Notes: generated by a model not told the origin, from the letters alone. 64,000 nucleotides of DNA from Pseudomonas quebecensis (GCF_026410085.1 NZ_CP112866.1:2976001-3040000); one strand, 5' to 3'. Positions 18,541 through 27,103 are shown, counted from the first letter of the stretch. Program-made: numbers and translations.

Positions 18541-19952
18541 GCAAACCAGCCTTGCAGCCACAAGCCATCGCTCTGCCCCACGTTGCGAAAAGCCCAGCCG
18601 CGCTGGCCGGTGCGGGTCTGCACCAGGTAATAATCGCGGCGGATGTCGGCGCCGTCCCACCAACCGGACTCGATGCGCTCCGGGCCCATCAGGATATGCA
18701 CGCCCTGCTCGGCCAGCGGGCTCGGTTGCGGCAGCAGCCAGCCGGGGCGCTGCACCTTGTTCAAGCCCTGGCAGGCACGCGGGTCGGCCGCCGCTTGCCA
18801 GGCACACTCCGGACGATGGTCGGCATGAAAGCGCAGGCCCTGCACGGCGTCATCCCCCAGGCGCGCGCGCAGGCGTTCACGCAATTGCTCCCAGGGCAGG
18901 GTTTGTTGCGGGCGCTCGTCGAACAGGTCCTGGCGTTGCGGCACAAATACCGGCAGGTCTTCGGCCAGCAGGCGAAGGCCGCGCACCGGTGCACTGACCT
19001 GCACTTGCTCCAGGCGCCCACGGGCCAATTCGAACAACATGCCCGGTTCGCGCTCGGCGCTGAGCAGGCCGACCTTGATCACGCTGTCGGCGGCCTGGGC
19101 GTGCTCCAGGTGCAGGTCGAAACGTTGCACGCCACTGTCGCGACCACAGAGGAAGGCGGACAAGTCGGCGGTCAAGCGTCGCAGCGGGAACAGCAGCGCC
19201 TGGTGGGAATGCACGTCGAAATTCAGTTCGATGCGCACATCGAACTGGTCCGGCGGCTGGTAAAAGTCCAGTGCCAACGGGCGCCTGCCGCTCAAGGCAT
19301 CCAGGTGCTGAAGCAGCCCTGCCTCAAACCGACGCGCCAGGGTGTGCCGAGGCAACGCCTGCACGTGGGCCAGGGTGCGCAGGCCCATGCGCGACAATGC
19401 GGTGGCTGCCTGTGGCTCCAGGCCCGCGCGGTCGATGGGCACCGGGGCCAGGGCCTGCAGCAAGGCGGCGTCATCGGCCACGGCCAGGCCATCGTAGAGA
19501 TTGGCCAGCACCCGCGCCGCCGCCGGGTTGGGCGCGGCGACGATGCGGTGGCGAAAGCCCAGCTCGGTCAACTCCTTGCGCAGGCGCGCTTCGAACAGCG
19601 GCCAGGGCCCGAACAGCCCCAGGCTCGATTCGATTTCAAACAGCAAGGCGCGGGGGTAATACACGCTGACCTGGGAACTGAAACGGTAGGCCCAGGCCGC
19701 CAGAAATTGCTGCCAACGCTCAATCTGTACGGGGTCGTATTCGGCGCTGGCAAAGGCTTTGACCAACGCATGGGCCGCCGTCAGGGACTGACCGGGCCGC
19801 AAGCCCAACGCACGCGCGGCGGCATTGACGGTTTGCAGCACGCGCCGCTGCGGCGTACCGGCGAGCAAGGCCAGGGGCGCATCCGGCTCGGGGTGCAGGC
19901 GCTGCACCCCGTCCAGCGCCAATTGCGGGAAGACAATACACACCCAGCGCAT
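18537..19952 (-). CDS. imuB: ImuB, Y-family polymerase-like mutasome adaptor
   Basis: ImuB links DnaE2 to the sliding clamp and to ImuA. The 471-residue protein begins [15 protein letters not shown], the Y-family N-terminus, and shows palm and helix-hairpin-helix regions ([16 protein letters not shown]) and a little-finger-like domain. The catalytic S-x-D-E motif of active Y-family polymerases is replaced by ESSLGLFG, in line with ImuB being non-catalytic. QTLPW in the C-terminal third could be the clamp-binding motif, though I am not certain. It begins 7 bp after imuA and overlaps dnaE2 by 4 bp. The frame is open further upstream, across imuA, but that part is not coding. Confidence 0.93.
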   Translation of the reverse strand: MRWVCIVFPQLALDGVQRLHPEPDAPLALLAGTPQRRVLQTVNAAARALGLRPGQSLTAAHALVKAFASAEYDPVQIERWQQFLAAWAYRFSSQVSVYYPRALLFEIESSLGLFGPWPLFEARLRKELTELGFRHRIVAAPNPAAARVLANLYDGLAVADDAALLQALAPVPIDRAGLEPQAATALSRMGLRTLAHVQALPRHTLARRFEAGLLQHLDALSGRRPLALDFYQPPDQFDVRIELNFDVHSHQALLFPLRRLTADLSAFLCGRDSGVQRFDLHLEHAQAADSVIKVGLLSAEREPGMLFELARGRLEQVQVSAPVRGLRLLAEDLPVFVPQRQDLFDERPQQTLPWEQLRERLRARLGDDAVQGLRFHADHRPECAWQAAADPRACQGLNKVQRPGWLLPQPSPLAEQGVHILMGPERIESGWWDGADIRRDYYLVQTRTGQRGWAFRNVGQSDGLWLQGWFA

Positions 19953-19959
19953 GGCAAGC

Positions 19960-20574
19960 TCAGTGCCCGGCCAACGCAATCGGCGCCGGATGGGCCAGCC
20001 CGCCGCGGCACTTGAGCACGCGCACCTGGGCGGGCCGGGCCTCGACGGCCAGGCGTAACGCGGCAGGCGATGGGTTGATGGCTTCGCCCAGGGCGCGCCA
20101 GGCAAAGGCCAGGGTCTGCCCGGTTTCGGCCGCCACCTGCAAACGGCGCAAGGCACGGTCATCGGCCTGATGCGGCCAGCACAACACGGCGCCGCAACTG
20201 CCGGAACGCAGGCACTGTTCCACGGCCCACAGCACGTCGCGTTCCTCGGCCTGCACCACTGAGAGCTGACGCACATCCACCCCGGCGTTCTGCCAGGCAT
20301 GGGGATACGGCGTATAGGGCGGTGCCACCAGCACAATGCGCTCGCCTGCCGCCGATAAGCGCGCCAGGGTCGGCAGCACCAGTTGCAGTTCGCCCACGCC
20401 GTCCTTGGCCATCAGGATTTCACTCAAGGCCGACGCCGGCCAGCCGCCGCTGGGCAGCACCGCATCCAGCGCCGCCAGCCCAGTGGGGTGCAGGCTGGCC
20501 GGCGGCGCGGCGGGCCGGCCTTTCCAGACGCGGCCGCCATTGAACAGCGCGTCCAGGGCAACCACGGCGCCCAT
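19960..20574 (-). CDS. imuA: ImuA, RecA-like mutasome accessory protein
   Basis: ImuA (204 residues) is a distant RecA/SulA-like protein required with ImuB and DnaE2 for translesion synthesis. The family pattern is visible: HPTGLAALDAVLPSGGWPASALSEILMAKDGVGELQLVLPTLARLS near the N-terminus, then PPYTPYPHAWQNAGVD, and AVEQCLRSGSCGAVLCWP. No canonical Walker A lysine loop is present, as is usual for ImuA. The ATG shares one base with the lexA2 stop (TGATG), which is the tight coupling expected in the lexA2-imuA-imuB-dnaE2 operon. Confidence 0.92.
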   Translation of the reverse strand: MGAVVALDALFNGGRVWKGRPAAPPASLHPTGLAALDAVLPSGGWPASALSEILMAKDGVGELQLVLPTLARLSAAGERIVLVAPPYTPYPHAWQNAGVDVRQLSVVQAEERDVLWAVEQCLRSGSCGAVLCWPHQADDRALRRLQVAAETGQTLAFAWRALGEAINPSPAALRLAVEARPAQVRVLKCRGGLAHPAPIALAGH

Positions 20575-21191
20575 CAGCCTTGCCTCACCAGGCCGCAGAA
20601 TACGCCTTCGATGGCCAGGTCCTGGTCGGGCCCCACCACGATGGGTTGGTATGCGGGGTTGCGCGGCAACAGACGCACGCTGTCAGCGTTGCGTTCGAAC
20701 CGCTTGATGGTGACTTCGCCGTCCAGGCGCGCCACCACGATCTGCCCGTTCAAGGCCTCGGCACTGCGCCGCACGCCCACCAGGTCGCCGTCGAGAATGC
20801 CGTCTTCAATCATCGAGTCGCCCTGCACCCGCAGCAGGTAATCCGGGATCTTCGCGAAAGTGGCCGGGTCCAGCTGCAGGCGGCTGTGCACCTCGGCGTC
20901 GGCGCCGATCGGCAGGCCGGCGGCGACACGCCCAAGCACGGGCACATCCAGCCATTCGGGCCGCGCCGGCTGATTGAGCAGGCGAATGCCACGAGCCTGG
21001 TTGGGGTTGACCTCGATAAAGCCGGCGTCGGTCAGCGCCAGCACATGCTTGCGCGCCACACTGCGCGAGGCAAAACCGAACGCCTCGGCGATCTCGGCGA
21101 GGCTGGGGGGCTGGCCTTGCTGCGCGATACGGTCGCGGATAAAGGTCAGGATGGCGGTACGGCGGGGGGTCAGGTCTGTCATGGAGTACAT
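20574..21191 (-). CDS. lexA2: Second LexA repressor (LexA2) controlling the mutasome operon
   Basis: LexA2 represses its own operon and cleaves itself when RecA is activated by DNA damage. The 205-residue protein has an N-terminal winged helix (RTAILTFIRDRI, SLAEIAEAFGFASRSVARKHV), the Ala91-Gly92 cleavage site (VAAGLP), and the Ser126-Lys163 dyad in VQGDSMIEDG and DGEVTIKRF. Two starts are possible: ATG 21191 with AGGAG five bases upstream, which I prefer, or ATG 21182 (MTDLTPRR), the more usual N-terminus. Both lie in or beside a palindromic operator. It heads imuA-imuB-dnaE2. The recognition helix differs from that of the main LexA, so the site differs from the E. coli SOS box. Confidence 0.93.
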   Translation of the reverse strand: MYSMTDLTPRRTAILTFIRDRIAQQGQPPSLAEIAEAFGFASRSVARKHVLALTDAGFIEVNPNQARGIRLLNQPARPEWLDVPVLGRVAAGLPIGADAEVHSRLQLDPATFAKIPDYLLRVQGDSMIEDGILDGDLVGVRRSAEALNGQIVVARLDGEVTIKRFERNADSVRLLPRNPAYQPIVVGPDQDLAIEGVFCGLVRQG

Positions 21192-21200
21192 TTGTACTCC
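21183..21200 (-). promoter_or_regulatory. LexA2 operator overlapping the lexA2 ribosome site and start codon
   Basis: GGAGTAC-ATTT-GTACTCC is a perfect 7-base-arm palindrome with a GTAC-N4-GTAC core, close to the GTAC-N4-GTGC type of motif that I recall being reported for P. putida LexA2. It covers the AGGAG ribosome site and the first ATG of lexA2. Confidence 0.75.
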
Positions 21201-21258
21201 TGTGGGAAATTTCTGACAATAGCCGTCAGTCGGGCGCATTCACCTGACGAAAAGTCGA

Positions 21259-21729
21259 TCAGTCCGGTAAGGGAATTACCCGTAGTGGTCGCACAGACTT
21301 GTAGGAAAAACTCGAGTAGATCTCTTTGACACACGGCAACGTCTGCAGCACCTCGCGGGCAAATTCGCCAAACGACTCCAAGTCCCTGGCCACCACTTCC
21401 AGCAAAAAGTCATAGCGCCCCGACACGTTATGGCACGCCACGATCTCGGGAATTTCGAGCAACCGCTGTTCGAAAGCGCGGGCAATTTCCTGGGTGTGAC
21501 TTTCCATCATGATGCTGACGAACGCCGTGACTCCATACCCCAGCGCCTTGGGCGACAGGATCGCCTGATAACCACTGATCACCCCGCTCTCCTCCAGGTT
21601 TCGCACCCGGCGCCAGCACGGCGAAGTGGTCAGGGACACGCGCTCGGCCAGTTCGGCCACGGTGAGCCGGGCGTTGCTTTGCAAAGCGTTTAACAGGGCT
21701 TTATCGGCGCGATCGAGTGGAATGGGCAT
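21259..21729 (-). CDS. mdeR: Lrp/AsnC-family regulator, probable MdeR
   Basis: The 156-residue protein has the Lrp layout: an N-terminal helix-turn-helix (LDRADKALLNALQSNARLTVAELAERV, TTSPCWRRVRNLEESGVI) and a C-terminal RAM ligand-binding domain (VTAFVSIMMESHTQEIARAFEQRL, VSGRYDFLLEVVARDLESF). It is divergent from methionine gamma-lyase, the arrangement known for mdeR-mdeA in P. putida, where MdeR is an Lrp-type activator. It therefore probably senses methionine or a related amino acid and controls the lyase gene, perhaps through the 14-bp palindrome at 21791-21804. The symbol rests on context. Confidence 0.82.
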   Translation of the reverse strand: MPIPLDRADKALLNALQSNARLTVAELAERVSLTTSPCWRRVRNLEESGVISGYQAILSPKALGYGVTAFVSIMMESHTQEIARAFEQRLLEIPEIVACHNVSGRYDFLLEVVARDLESFGEFAREVLQTLPCVKEIYSSFSYKSVRPLRVIPLPD

Positions 21730-21790
21730 AACTTGCCTCTGAACGTTATTTTTATCGGCATTTCATCCCCATAGACGGGATTTGGCAGCA

Positions 21791-21804
21791 AACTTTGCAA
21801 AGTT
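21791..21804. promoter_or_regulatory. Perfect palindrome AACTTTGCAAAGTT between mdeR and megL
   Basis: A 14-bp perfect dyad lies 62 bp from the mdeR start and 49 bp from the lyase start. An Lrp-family dimer would bind such a site. Its position just upstream of the probable lyase promoter suits an activator. Binding is inferred. Confidence 0.5.
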
Positions 21805-21852
21805 CGGCCGTGATTTTGAGCATAGCATTGTAGGAAACAAGGAGCGCCCGAC

Positions 21853-23097
21853 ATGCACAATAAACACAAGACATTCGGCTTTTCCACCCGTGCCATCCAT
21901 CACGGTTATGACCCCAAGGACCACCATGGGGCACTGGTGCCACCGATCTATCTGTCGGCGACCTTTGCCTTTCCCACCGCCGAATACGGCGCGGCCTGTT
22001 TTGCCGGCGACGCCGACGGGCATTTCTATACGCGCATTTCCAACCCCACCCTGGCGTTACTCGAATCACGCATGGCCAGCCTGGAAAACGGTGAAGCAGC
22101 AGTGGCGTTCAGCTCGGGCATGGGCGCGATTGCCGCGACGTTCTGGACCCTGTTGCGGCCCGGCGATGAGGTGATCGTCAGCCACACCCTCTACGGCTGC
22201 ACCTTCGCTCTGTTGCACCACGGCATCGGCGAGTTCGGCGTCAAGGTGCGCCATGTCGACCTCACCGATCTGGCCGCGCTGCAGGCCGCGATCAGCCCCG
22301 CCACGCGCATGATCTATTGCGAAACCCCGGCCAACCCCACCCTGCAACTGGTGGACATTGCCGCCGTGGCCGCCCTCGCCCACCAGCAACCGAATGTGAC
22401 CGTGGTGGTCGACAACACCTACTGCACCCCTTACCTGCAACGCCCCCTCGAGCTCGGTGCCGATGTGGTGGTGCATTCGGCCACCAAGTACCTCAGCGGC
22501 CACGGCGATATCACCGCCGGCATCGCCGTGAGCAACCAGGCCCTGGCCCGGCGCATTCGCCTGCAAGGCCTCAAGGACCTGACCGGCGCCGTGATGTCGC
22601 CCCAGGACGCGGCGTTGCTGATGCGCGGCCTCAAGACCCTGGCCCTGCGCATGGACCGCCATTGCAGTAACGCCCAGGCGGTGGCCGAAGCCCTGCAGGC
22701 GCACCCGGCCGTGGCGCAGGTGGCTTACCCAGGGCTGGCCTCTTTCCCACAACACGCATTGGCCGCACGGCAGATGAGCCAGGCCGGCGGCATGATCGCC
22801 TTCGAACTCAAGGGCGGCATCGACAGTGGCCGCCGCTTCATGAACGCACTGCAACTATTCACCCGCGCGGTCAGCCTGGGCGATACCGAGTCGCTGGCCC
22901 AGCACCCGGCGAGCATGACCCATTCCACCTACACGCCGCAGGAACGCGCGCAGCACGGTATCAGCGAAGGGCTGGTGCGGTTGTCGGTCGGCCTTGAGGA
23001 CGTCGCCGACCTGCTGGCGGATGTGCAGCAGGCGCTGGCCAAATGCACCCGCCTGGCATCGCGTTCCAAAGCGATGGCAATGCCTGCAATGAGATAA
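21853..23097 (+). CDS. megL: L-methionine gamma-lyase
   Basis: This PLP enzyme breaks methionine to methanethiol, 2-oxobutanoate and ammonia. The 414-residue sequence follows the P. putida enzyme closely: TRAIHHGYDP at the start, FYTRISNPT, Cys116 in TLYGCTF (the Cys specific to true methionine gamma-lyases rather than cystathionine enzymes), PLP Lys212 in SATKYLSGHGD, and a shared C-terminal block (LGDTESLAQHPASMTHSTYT). It is about 16 residues longer than the P. putida protein because of an extra basic tail. AGGAG precedes the ATG. The gene is divergent from mdeR and is followed by a LuxR-type gene in the same direction. Confidence 0.95.
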   Translation: MHNKHKTFGFSTRAIHHGYDPKDHHGALVPPIYLSATFAFPTAEYGAACFAGDADGHFYTRISNPTLALLESRMASLENGEAAVAFSSGMGAIAATFWTLLRPGDEVIVSHTLYGCTFALLHHGIGEFGVKVRHVDLTDLAALQAAISPATRMIYCETPANPTLQLVDIAAVAALAHQQPNVTVVVDNTYCTPYLQRPLELGADVVVHSATKYLSGHGDITAGIAVSNQALARRIRLQGLKDLTGAVMSPQDAALLMRGLKTLALRMDRHCSNAQAVAEALQAHPAVAQVAYPGLASFPQHALAARQMSQAGGMIAFELKGGIDSGRRFMNALQLFTRAVSLGDTESLAQHPASMTHSTYTPQERAQHGISEGLVRLSVGLEDVADLLADVQQALAKCTRLASRSKAMAMPAMR

Positions 23098-23253
23098 CGC
23101 CGGGGGCGCCCGCAACCCTGTCGCGGCACCGGCCCGGTCGGCTTTTTGCGGATTGGATCCCCATCGCGCCGCCGGGCTGTACTAGCATAGGCCGCGACAG
23201 GAACGGCTATGCATGCTGCATCCCGTCGCTACAGGCCATTATCTGCATTCTTC

Positions 23254-23937
23254 ATGGACGAAATGATGAACTCACAGCTGTTCCCACAGATAGGCAAAGT
23301 CATTGCCAGCACCGGCAGTCGCCATTTCCCACGCATGTTGCATGACCTGATCCTGACCCAATTGGCCGTGGACGCCACGCACATCACTCAATTGCGCTTG
23401 AGCGCCCAAGGCCACACGCGTCGCAGGATCAGCCCGGTATACACCGACTCGATCAGCGCCCTGGGACCGGAACAACCCGCCGCCCAACTGCACCTTACCC
23501 GGCGCAAGGATGATGTGCGCTACGTGCTGTCAATGTATCGCGCGCATCCGCGGGACACTTTCTCGGCACAGGAACTGAGCATGCTGCAGGACTTTTCCAG
23601 CCTGCTACTGCCGATGGTGGAAAAGCACATCACCGCGCTCCACCCCTGCCGCCCCGATAACGAGCCGAGGGTACCGGCGCATCAAGGCATCGAAACCCTG
23701 CGCCGGTGCATCGAAGAACGCCTGGTGGAATCGGGCCTGACCTTGTCCCGGCGCGAGCTGGAAGTATGCGTAGGCCTGTTGGCCGGGCGCACCGCACCGG
23801 AACTGGCCGAACAACTGGCGTTGAAGGTCAACACCATCGAAAGCTACCTCAAACGCGCATCGACCAAACTGGGCATCAGCGGGCGGCATTCACTGTTGCG
23901 GTGGATGTACTCGACACAGGGGACAGCCAGTTCTTAA
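23254..23937 (+). CDS. LuxR-family (GerE-type helix-turn-helix) transcriptional regulator
   Basis: The C-terminal 65 residues form a LuxR DNA-binding domain: LSRRELEVCVGLLAGRTAPELAEQL, then VNTIESYLKRASTKLGI. The N-terminal 150 residues show no receiver Asp pattern and no clear acyl-homoserine-lactone pocket, so the input is unknown. The frame has several possible starts (23209, 23254, 23263, 23266) with no strong ribosome site; I chose 23254 as the first that gives a sensible N-terminus. It lies about 155 bp downstream of megL on the same strand and could control sulfur-amino-acid genes or be independent. Confidence 0.8.
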   Translation: MDEMMNSQLFPQIGKVIASTGSRHFPRMLHDLILTQLAVDATHITQLRLSAQGHTRRRISPVYTDSISALGPEQPAAQLHLTRRKDDVRYVLSMYRAHPRDTFSAQELSMLQDFSSLLLPMVEKHITALHPCRPDNEPRVPAHQGIETLRRCIEERLVESGLTLSRRELEVCVGLLAGRTAPELAEQLALKVNTIESYLKRASTKLGISGRHSLLRWMYSTQGTASS

Positions 23938-23961
23938 TGGGCAGCGAGCCGTTGCAGCCGG

Positions 23962-25593
23962 TCACACTTCGCGCGTGCGGACCTTCAAATGCCGCGCATA
24001 CCAGGGGCGCCTCGGCACCCGTTTGAACAAGCCTTTCAACACCTCTTCATCCGCGCCGAACGTGATGCGCAGCGCCAGTTTCATGGTTTCCGGGTCCATC
24101 TCCATCGATTTGCCCATCTGCAGCCCCGGCGTGGTGCTGCAACCATGGGTGTCCGGGCCGAGCCAGGGGTCGCCGACCTCGACCCAGCGCCCCTGGGCGA
24201 ACCAGGCGATGCCGTTGACGTCCAATCGGCTGACTTCGCCGGGGTGGAAGCGCTCGTGGGCGCGGTACCAGTCTTCGATGCGGTCGTCGATCCAGCCATG
24301 GAAGTGCCAGAACACGGGATTGACGTGGGAAGAAAACGGGTCGCCGAGGAAGTCATTTTCCGCGGCGTACCAGCGTGGCGCGAAGTCCGCCGGGTCGCGG
24401 GCGAACGGTACCGGCGCGCCGTTGGACGGGTCGCGTGGTACCGAAGCCCAGCGCATGTGCAGCCAGTCGTGCAGGCCCAACTCCATTTCGGAACCCAGTT
24501 GCCCCAGGGTCAGTCTGGCCAGGTAGCGCGGGTCGCGGTATTGGGATTCCCACACCTGGAAATTGCTGTGGTAGGTCTCGGCGGCCTTGATGTCGCTGAC
24601 CCACTGGGTGTAGTCGCCGTCATCCGGAGCCGACCAGGTCGGTGGCAGTGCGAAACCGTCATGGTTGTCGAAATAACGCACAAAGCCCAGGCGGTCGCGT
24701 TCCAGAGGCGGTTGCGGGGCGGGGAATTGCGGCCATGAAGGCAAGTCCTGCAGGGAACGCGCCTTGGCCAGCATGTGTCGGTGCATAAAAAAGAAGTCGA
24801 TACCCGAGCCGTTGCGGTCTTTGTGGTCACCGCGCGCGTCGCGCTCCTGACCGCGCGGGCCGGGTTGCCAGCCGATGCCGCGCAGGGCGTCGCGTTTGTC
24901 TTCGGGGAGTTTGTGCCATTGGTCACGGGTGGCGTGCCATAACTGGTGGAACAGGCGATGTTCGGGGGCGATCAGCCAGGCCAGCAGGGTCGGATTCAGG
25001 CCAATGCGCTGGCGGGCTTCGGGAAATGTGTGCTTGTGGGCGATAAAACGGTTGTCGCGTTCGGTCATCGCCAATGGGCGATTCAGGTCGAGGATCTGCC
25101 CGCTGAGGGTGCTGCTGCCGGCGTTGGCGAAGTCGGCCCAGACTTCATCGAGGGTCATTTTGAATTCGTAGGCGGGCACGCCGTCGGCAGCGTCGCGATC
25201 GATCAGGCGCCAGTAGAGCAAGGCACCCTCACCCGTCACCAGGTCGCCGAGCACGCGGTAGCGCGGCTCGCCCTCGGCGCACAGGTTGGCGGCGGTGTCC
25301 AGGTAGCCGCGCAGGCCCCGGCCACGCGGGGCGATGTCCAGCAACAGTTGCAGGCCTTCCCGCGGCAGGCCCTTGAGCCCGGCGTCGCGACCGTCCAGGC
25401 GCAGGTCCCACACCCCGCGCAGGGTATTGGCCAACTGCTGCCCGGCGGTGTCGGCCAGGGTCACCGTGGCTTCACCGGGGGTGATGGGCACTGGATCTTC
25501 GCGCGTCAACTCGCGATGGGCATAGTAAGCCGCCGGCACCACGGCGCCCGTGAGCGCCAGGCCGGCGATGAAGCCACGTCGAGAGAGGGTCAT
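23962..25593 (-). CDS. pvdP: PvdP, periplasmic tyrosinase of pyoverdine chromophore maturation
   Basis: PvdP oxidises the D-Tyr/Dab part of ferribactin to form the pyoverdine chromophore. The 543-residue protein begins with a Tat signal (SRRGFIAG followed by a hydrophobic stretch), so it is exported folded with copper. Histidine-rich copper segments are visible in FFFMHRHMLAKAR and in HDWLHM plus SSHVNPVFWHFHGW. Tyr532 in the C-terminal RRPWYARHL segment matches the lid tyrosine (Tyr531) that I recall for P. aeruginosa PvdP. The gene is divergent from pvdMNO and has its own PvdS box at 25628-25652. Confidence 0.93.
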   Translation of the reverse strand: MTLSRRGFIAGLALTGAVVPAAYYAHRELTREDPVPITPGEATVTLADTAGQQLANTLRGVWDLRLDGRDAGLKGLPREGLQLLLDIAPRGRGLRGYLDTAANLCAEGEPRYRVLGDLVTGEGALLYWRLIDRDAADGVPAYEFKMTLDEVWADFANAGSSTLSGQILDLNRPLAMTERDNRFIAHKHTFPEARQRIGLNPTLLAWLIAPEHRLFHQLWHATRDQWHKLPEDKRDALRGIGWQPGPRGQERDARGDHKDRNGSGIDFFFMHRHMLAKARSLQDLPSWPQFPAPQPPLERDRLGFVRYFDNHDGFALPPTWSAPDDGDYTQWVSDIKAAETYHSNFQVWESQYRDPRYLARLTLGQLGSEMELGLHDWLHMRWASVPRDPSNGAPVPFARDPADFAPRWYAAENDFLGDPFSSHVNPVFWHFHGWIDDRIEDWYRAHERFHPGEVSRLDVNGIAWFAQGRWVEVGDPWLGPDTHGCSTTPGLQMGKSMEMDPETMKLALRITFGADEEVLKGLFKRVPRRPWYARHLKVRTREV

Positions 25594-25627
25594 TGTCTAC
25601 CTTAGGAAACGCCTTTATCAGAGCTAG

Positions 25628-25652
25628 AACGTACGCAGCCCAAGGAAATTTA
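25628..25652 (-). promoter_or_regulatory. PvdS (iron-starvation sigma) box for pvdP
   Basis: The minus strand reads TAAAT (25652-25648), then exactly 16 bases, then CGTT (25631-25628). It is 35 bp upstream of the pvdP ATG. The spacing matches the known PvdS promoter pattern. Confidence 0.85.
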
Positions 25653-25670
25653 ACGCACGCGGCCCCGGCC

Positions 25671-25695
25671 TAAATTTCACCGCCCACGGCTCGTT
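25671..25695 (+). promoter_or_regulatory. PvdS box for pvdMNO
   Basis: TAAAT at 25671-25675, 16 bases, CGTT at 25692-25695, preceded by CC as in the extended (G/C)CTAAAT motif. It lies 33 bp before the pvdM ATG and back-to-back with the pvdP box. Confidence 0.88.
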
Positions 25696-25728
25696 CCTCC
25701 CTGATAGCGAAGGCCTCAACTGACTGAG

Positions 25729-27084
25729 ATGGCAATGACAAAACCACGTTCGAACAAGGCGCTGTACATCGGCCTGCCCCTGGCGCTGGCCATCGGTGCC
25801 GGGGCTGGCTGGCTGGCCTGGGATCATTGGTTCAAGGGCAACGCCGGTTACCCGCTGGCGGTGATCAAGCAGGCCAACGAGCTGCAGGACCGCGTGCTGT
25901 CGTTCGACAGCCATATCACCGTGCCCATCGATTTCGGCACCGCCGGCAACGAGGCGGACAAGGATGGCGGCGGCCAGTTCGACCTGGCCAAGGCGGCGCG
26001 CGGCCGCTTGTCCGGCGCGGCGCTGACGATATTTGGCTGGCCGGAAATCTGGAACGGTCCCAACGCGCCGCACAAGCCAACCGAGGGGTTTATCGAGGCC
26101 GCCCGACACGAACAGGAAGTGCGCTACAAGATCATCAGCGGCATGGTGCGCGACTTCCCCAACCAGGTCGCGATCGCCTACACCCCGGCTGACTTTCGGC
26201 GCCTGCACGGCGAGGGCAAGTTCGCGATTTTCATCAGCATGCTCAACGCCTACCCCCTGGGCAACGACCTGAACCAGCTGGACCTGTGGGCAGCGCGCGG
26301 CATGCGCATGTTCGGTTTCAGTTACGTGGGCAATAACGCCTGGTCGGATTCGTCGCGCCCGCTGCCGTTTTTCAATGACTCGGTGGACGCGCTGGACGGC
26401 CTCTCGGACATCGGCAAGCAAGCCGTGCGGCGCCTCAATGACCTGGGGGTGATCATCGATGTGTCGCAGATGTCGACCAAGGCCCTGGAGCAAGTGGCAC
26501 AGCTGAGCCGCACACCGATGGTGGCCTCGCACTCGGCTCCGCGAGCGGCGGTCGATATTCCGCGCAACCTCAGCGACAAGGAACTGCAACTGATCAAGCA
26601 GAGCGGCGGCGTGGTGCAGATCGTCGGTTTCTCGGCTTACCTGCGCCCACTCAGCCAGCCGACCCAGGACAAGCTCAACCAACTGCGCGCGCGCTTCGAC
26701 CTGCCGCCCCTGCCCAACCTGGCCATGGCGCTGATGCCGGGCGACGCGATCATTGCCGCCTGGCCCGAACAGAAGTTCGGCGAATACGCCAGTGCGCTGT
26801 ACGCCATCCTCGATGAAGAGCCGAAGGCCAGCCTCAAGGACCTGGGCGATGCCATCGACTACACCGTGCGCAAGATCGGTATCGACCACGTCGGGCTGTC
26901 GTCGGACTTCAATGACGGTGGCGGCATCGATGGCTGGAACAACGTCGGCGAGATCCGCAACGTCACCGCCGAGTTGATCCAGCGCGGCTACTCCGAAGCG
27001 GATATCGCCAAGCTGTGGGGCGGCAACTTCCTGCGGGTGTGGGACCAGGTACAACAAGCCGCCAAGCCAATGGCCCAACGTTAA
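25729..27084 (+). CDS. pvdM: PvdM, membrane-anchored dipeptidase-like pyoverdine maturation protein
   Basis: PvdM is a periplasmic renal-dipeptidase-fold protein needed for pyoverdine maturation. Residues 8-30 form one N-terminal membrane anchor, and the rest should face the periplasm (451 residues). The dipeptidase fold is clear from FDSHITVP, IDVSQMS, ASHSAPRA and GLSSDFND. Judged against the renal dipeptidase zinc ligands, only the His of DSH, the His of ASHS and the Asp of SDF remain. The Asp of HxD is Thr, and the bridging Glu and third His appear to be Ser and Gln. It is therefore unlikely to be a normal two-zinc peptidase. An ATG at 25735 (MTKPRSNK) is an alternative start. It is first in pvdM-pvdN-pvdO. 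Confidence 0.93.
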   Translation: MAMTKPRSNKALYIGLPLALAIGAGAGWLAWDHWFKGNAGYPLAVIKQANELQDRVLSFDSHITVPIDFGTAGNEADKDGGGQFDLAKAARGRLSGAALTIFGWPEIWNGPNAPHKPTEGFIEAARHEQEVRYKIISGMVRDFPNQVAIAYTPADFRRLHGEGKFAIFISMLNAYPLGNDLNQLDLWAARGMRMFGFSYVGNNAWSDSSRPLPFFNDSVDALDGLSDIGKQAVRRLNDLGVIIDVSQMSTKALEQVAQLSRTPMVASHSAPRAAVDIPRNLSDKELQLIKQSGGVVQIVGFSAYLRPLSQPTQDKLNQLRARFDLPPLPNLAMALMPGDAIIAAWPEQKFGEYASALYAILDEEPKASLKDLGDAIDYTVRKIGIDHVGLSSDFNDGGGIDGWNNVGEIRNVTAELIQRGYSEADIAKLWGGNFLRVWDQVQQAAKPMAQR

Positions 27085-27103
27085 TCAGCCACGAAGTAAG
27101 TCC

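Noticed and set aside
19953..20336. Extended imuB frame upstream of 19952
   Set aside because: It lies across imuA in another frame, and the known ImuB N-terminus [11 protein letters not shown] begins at 19952.
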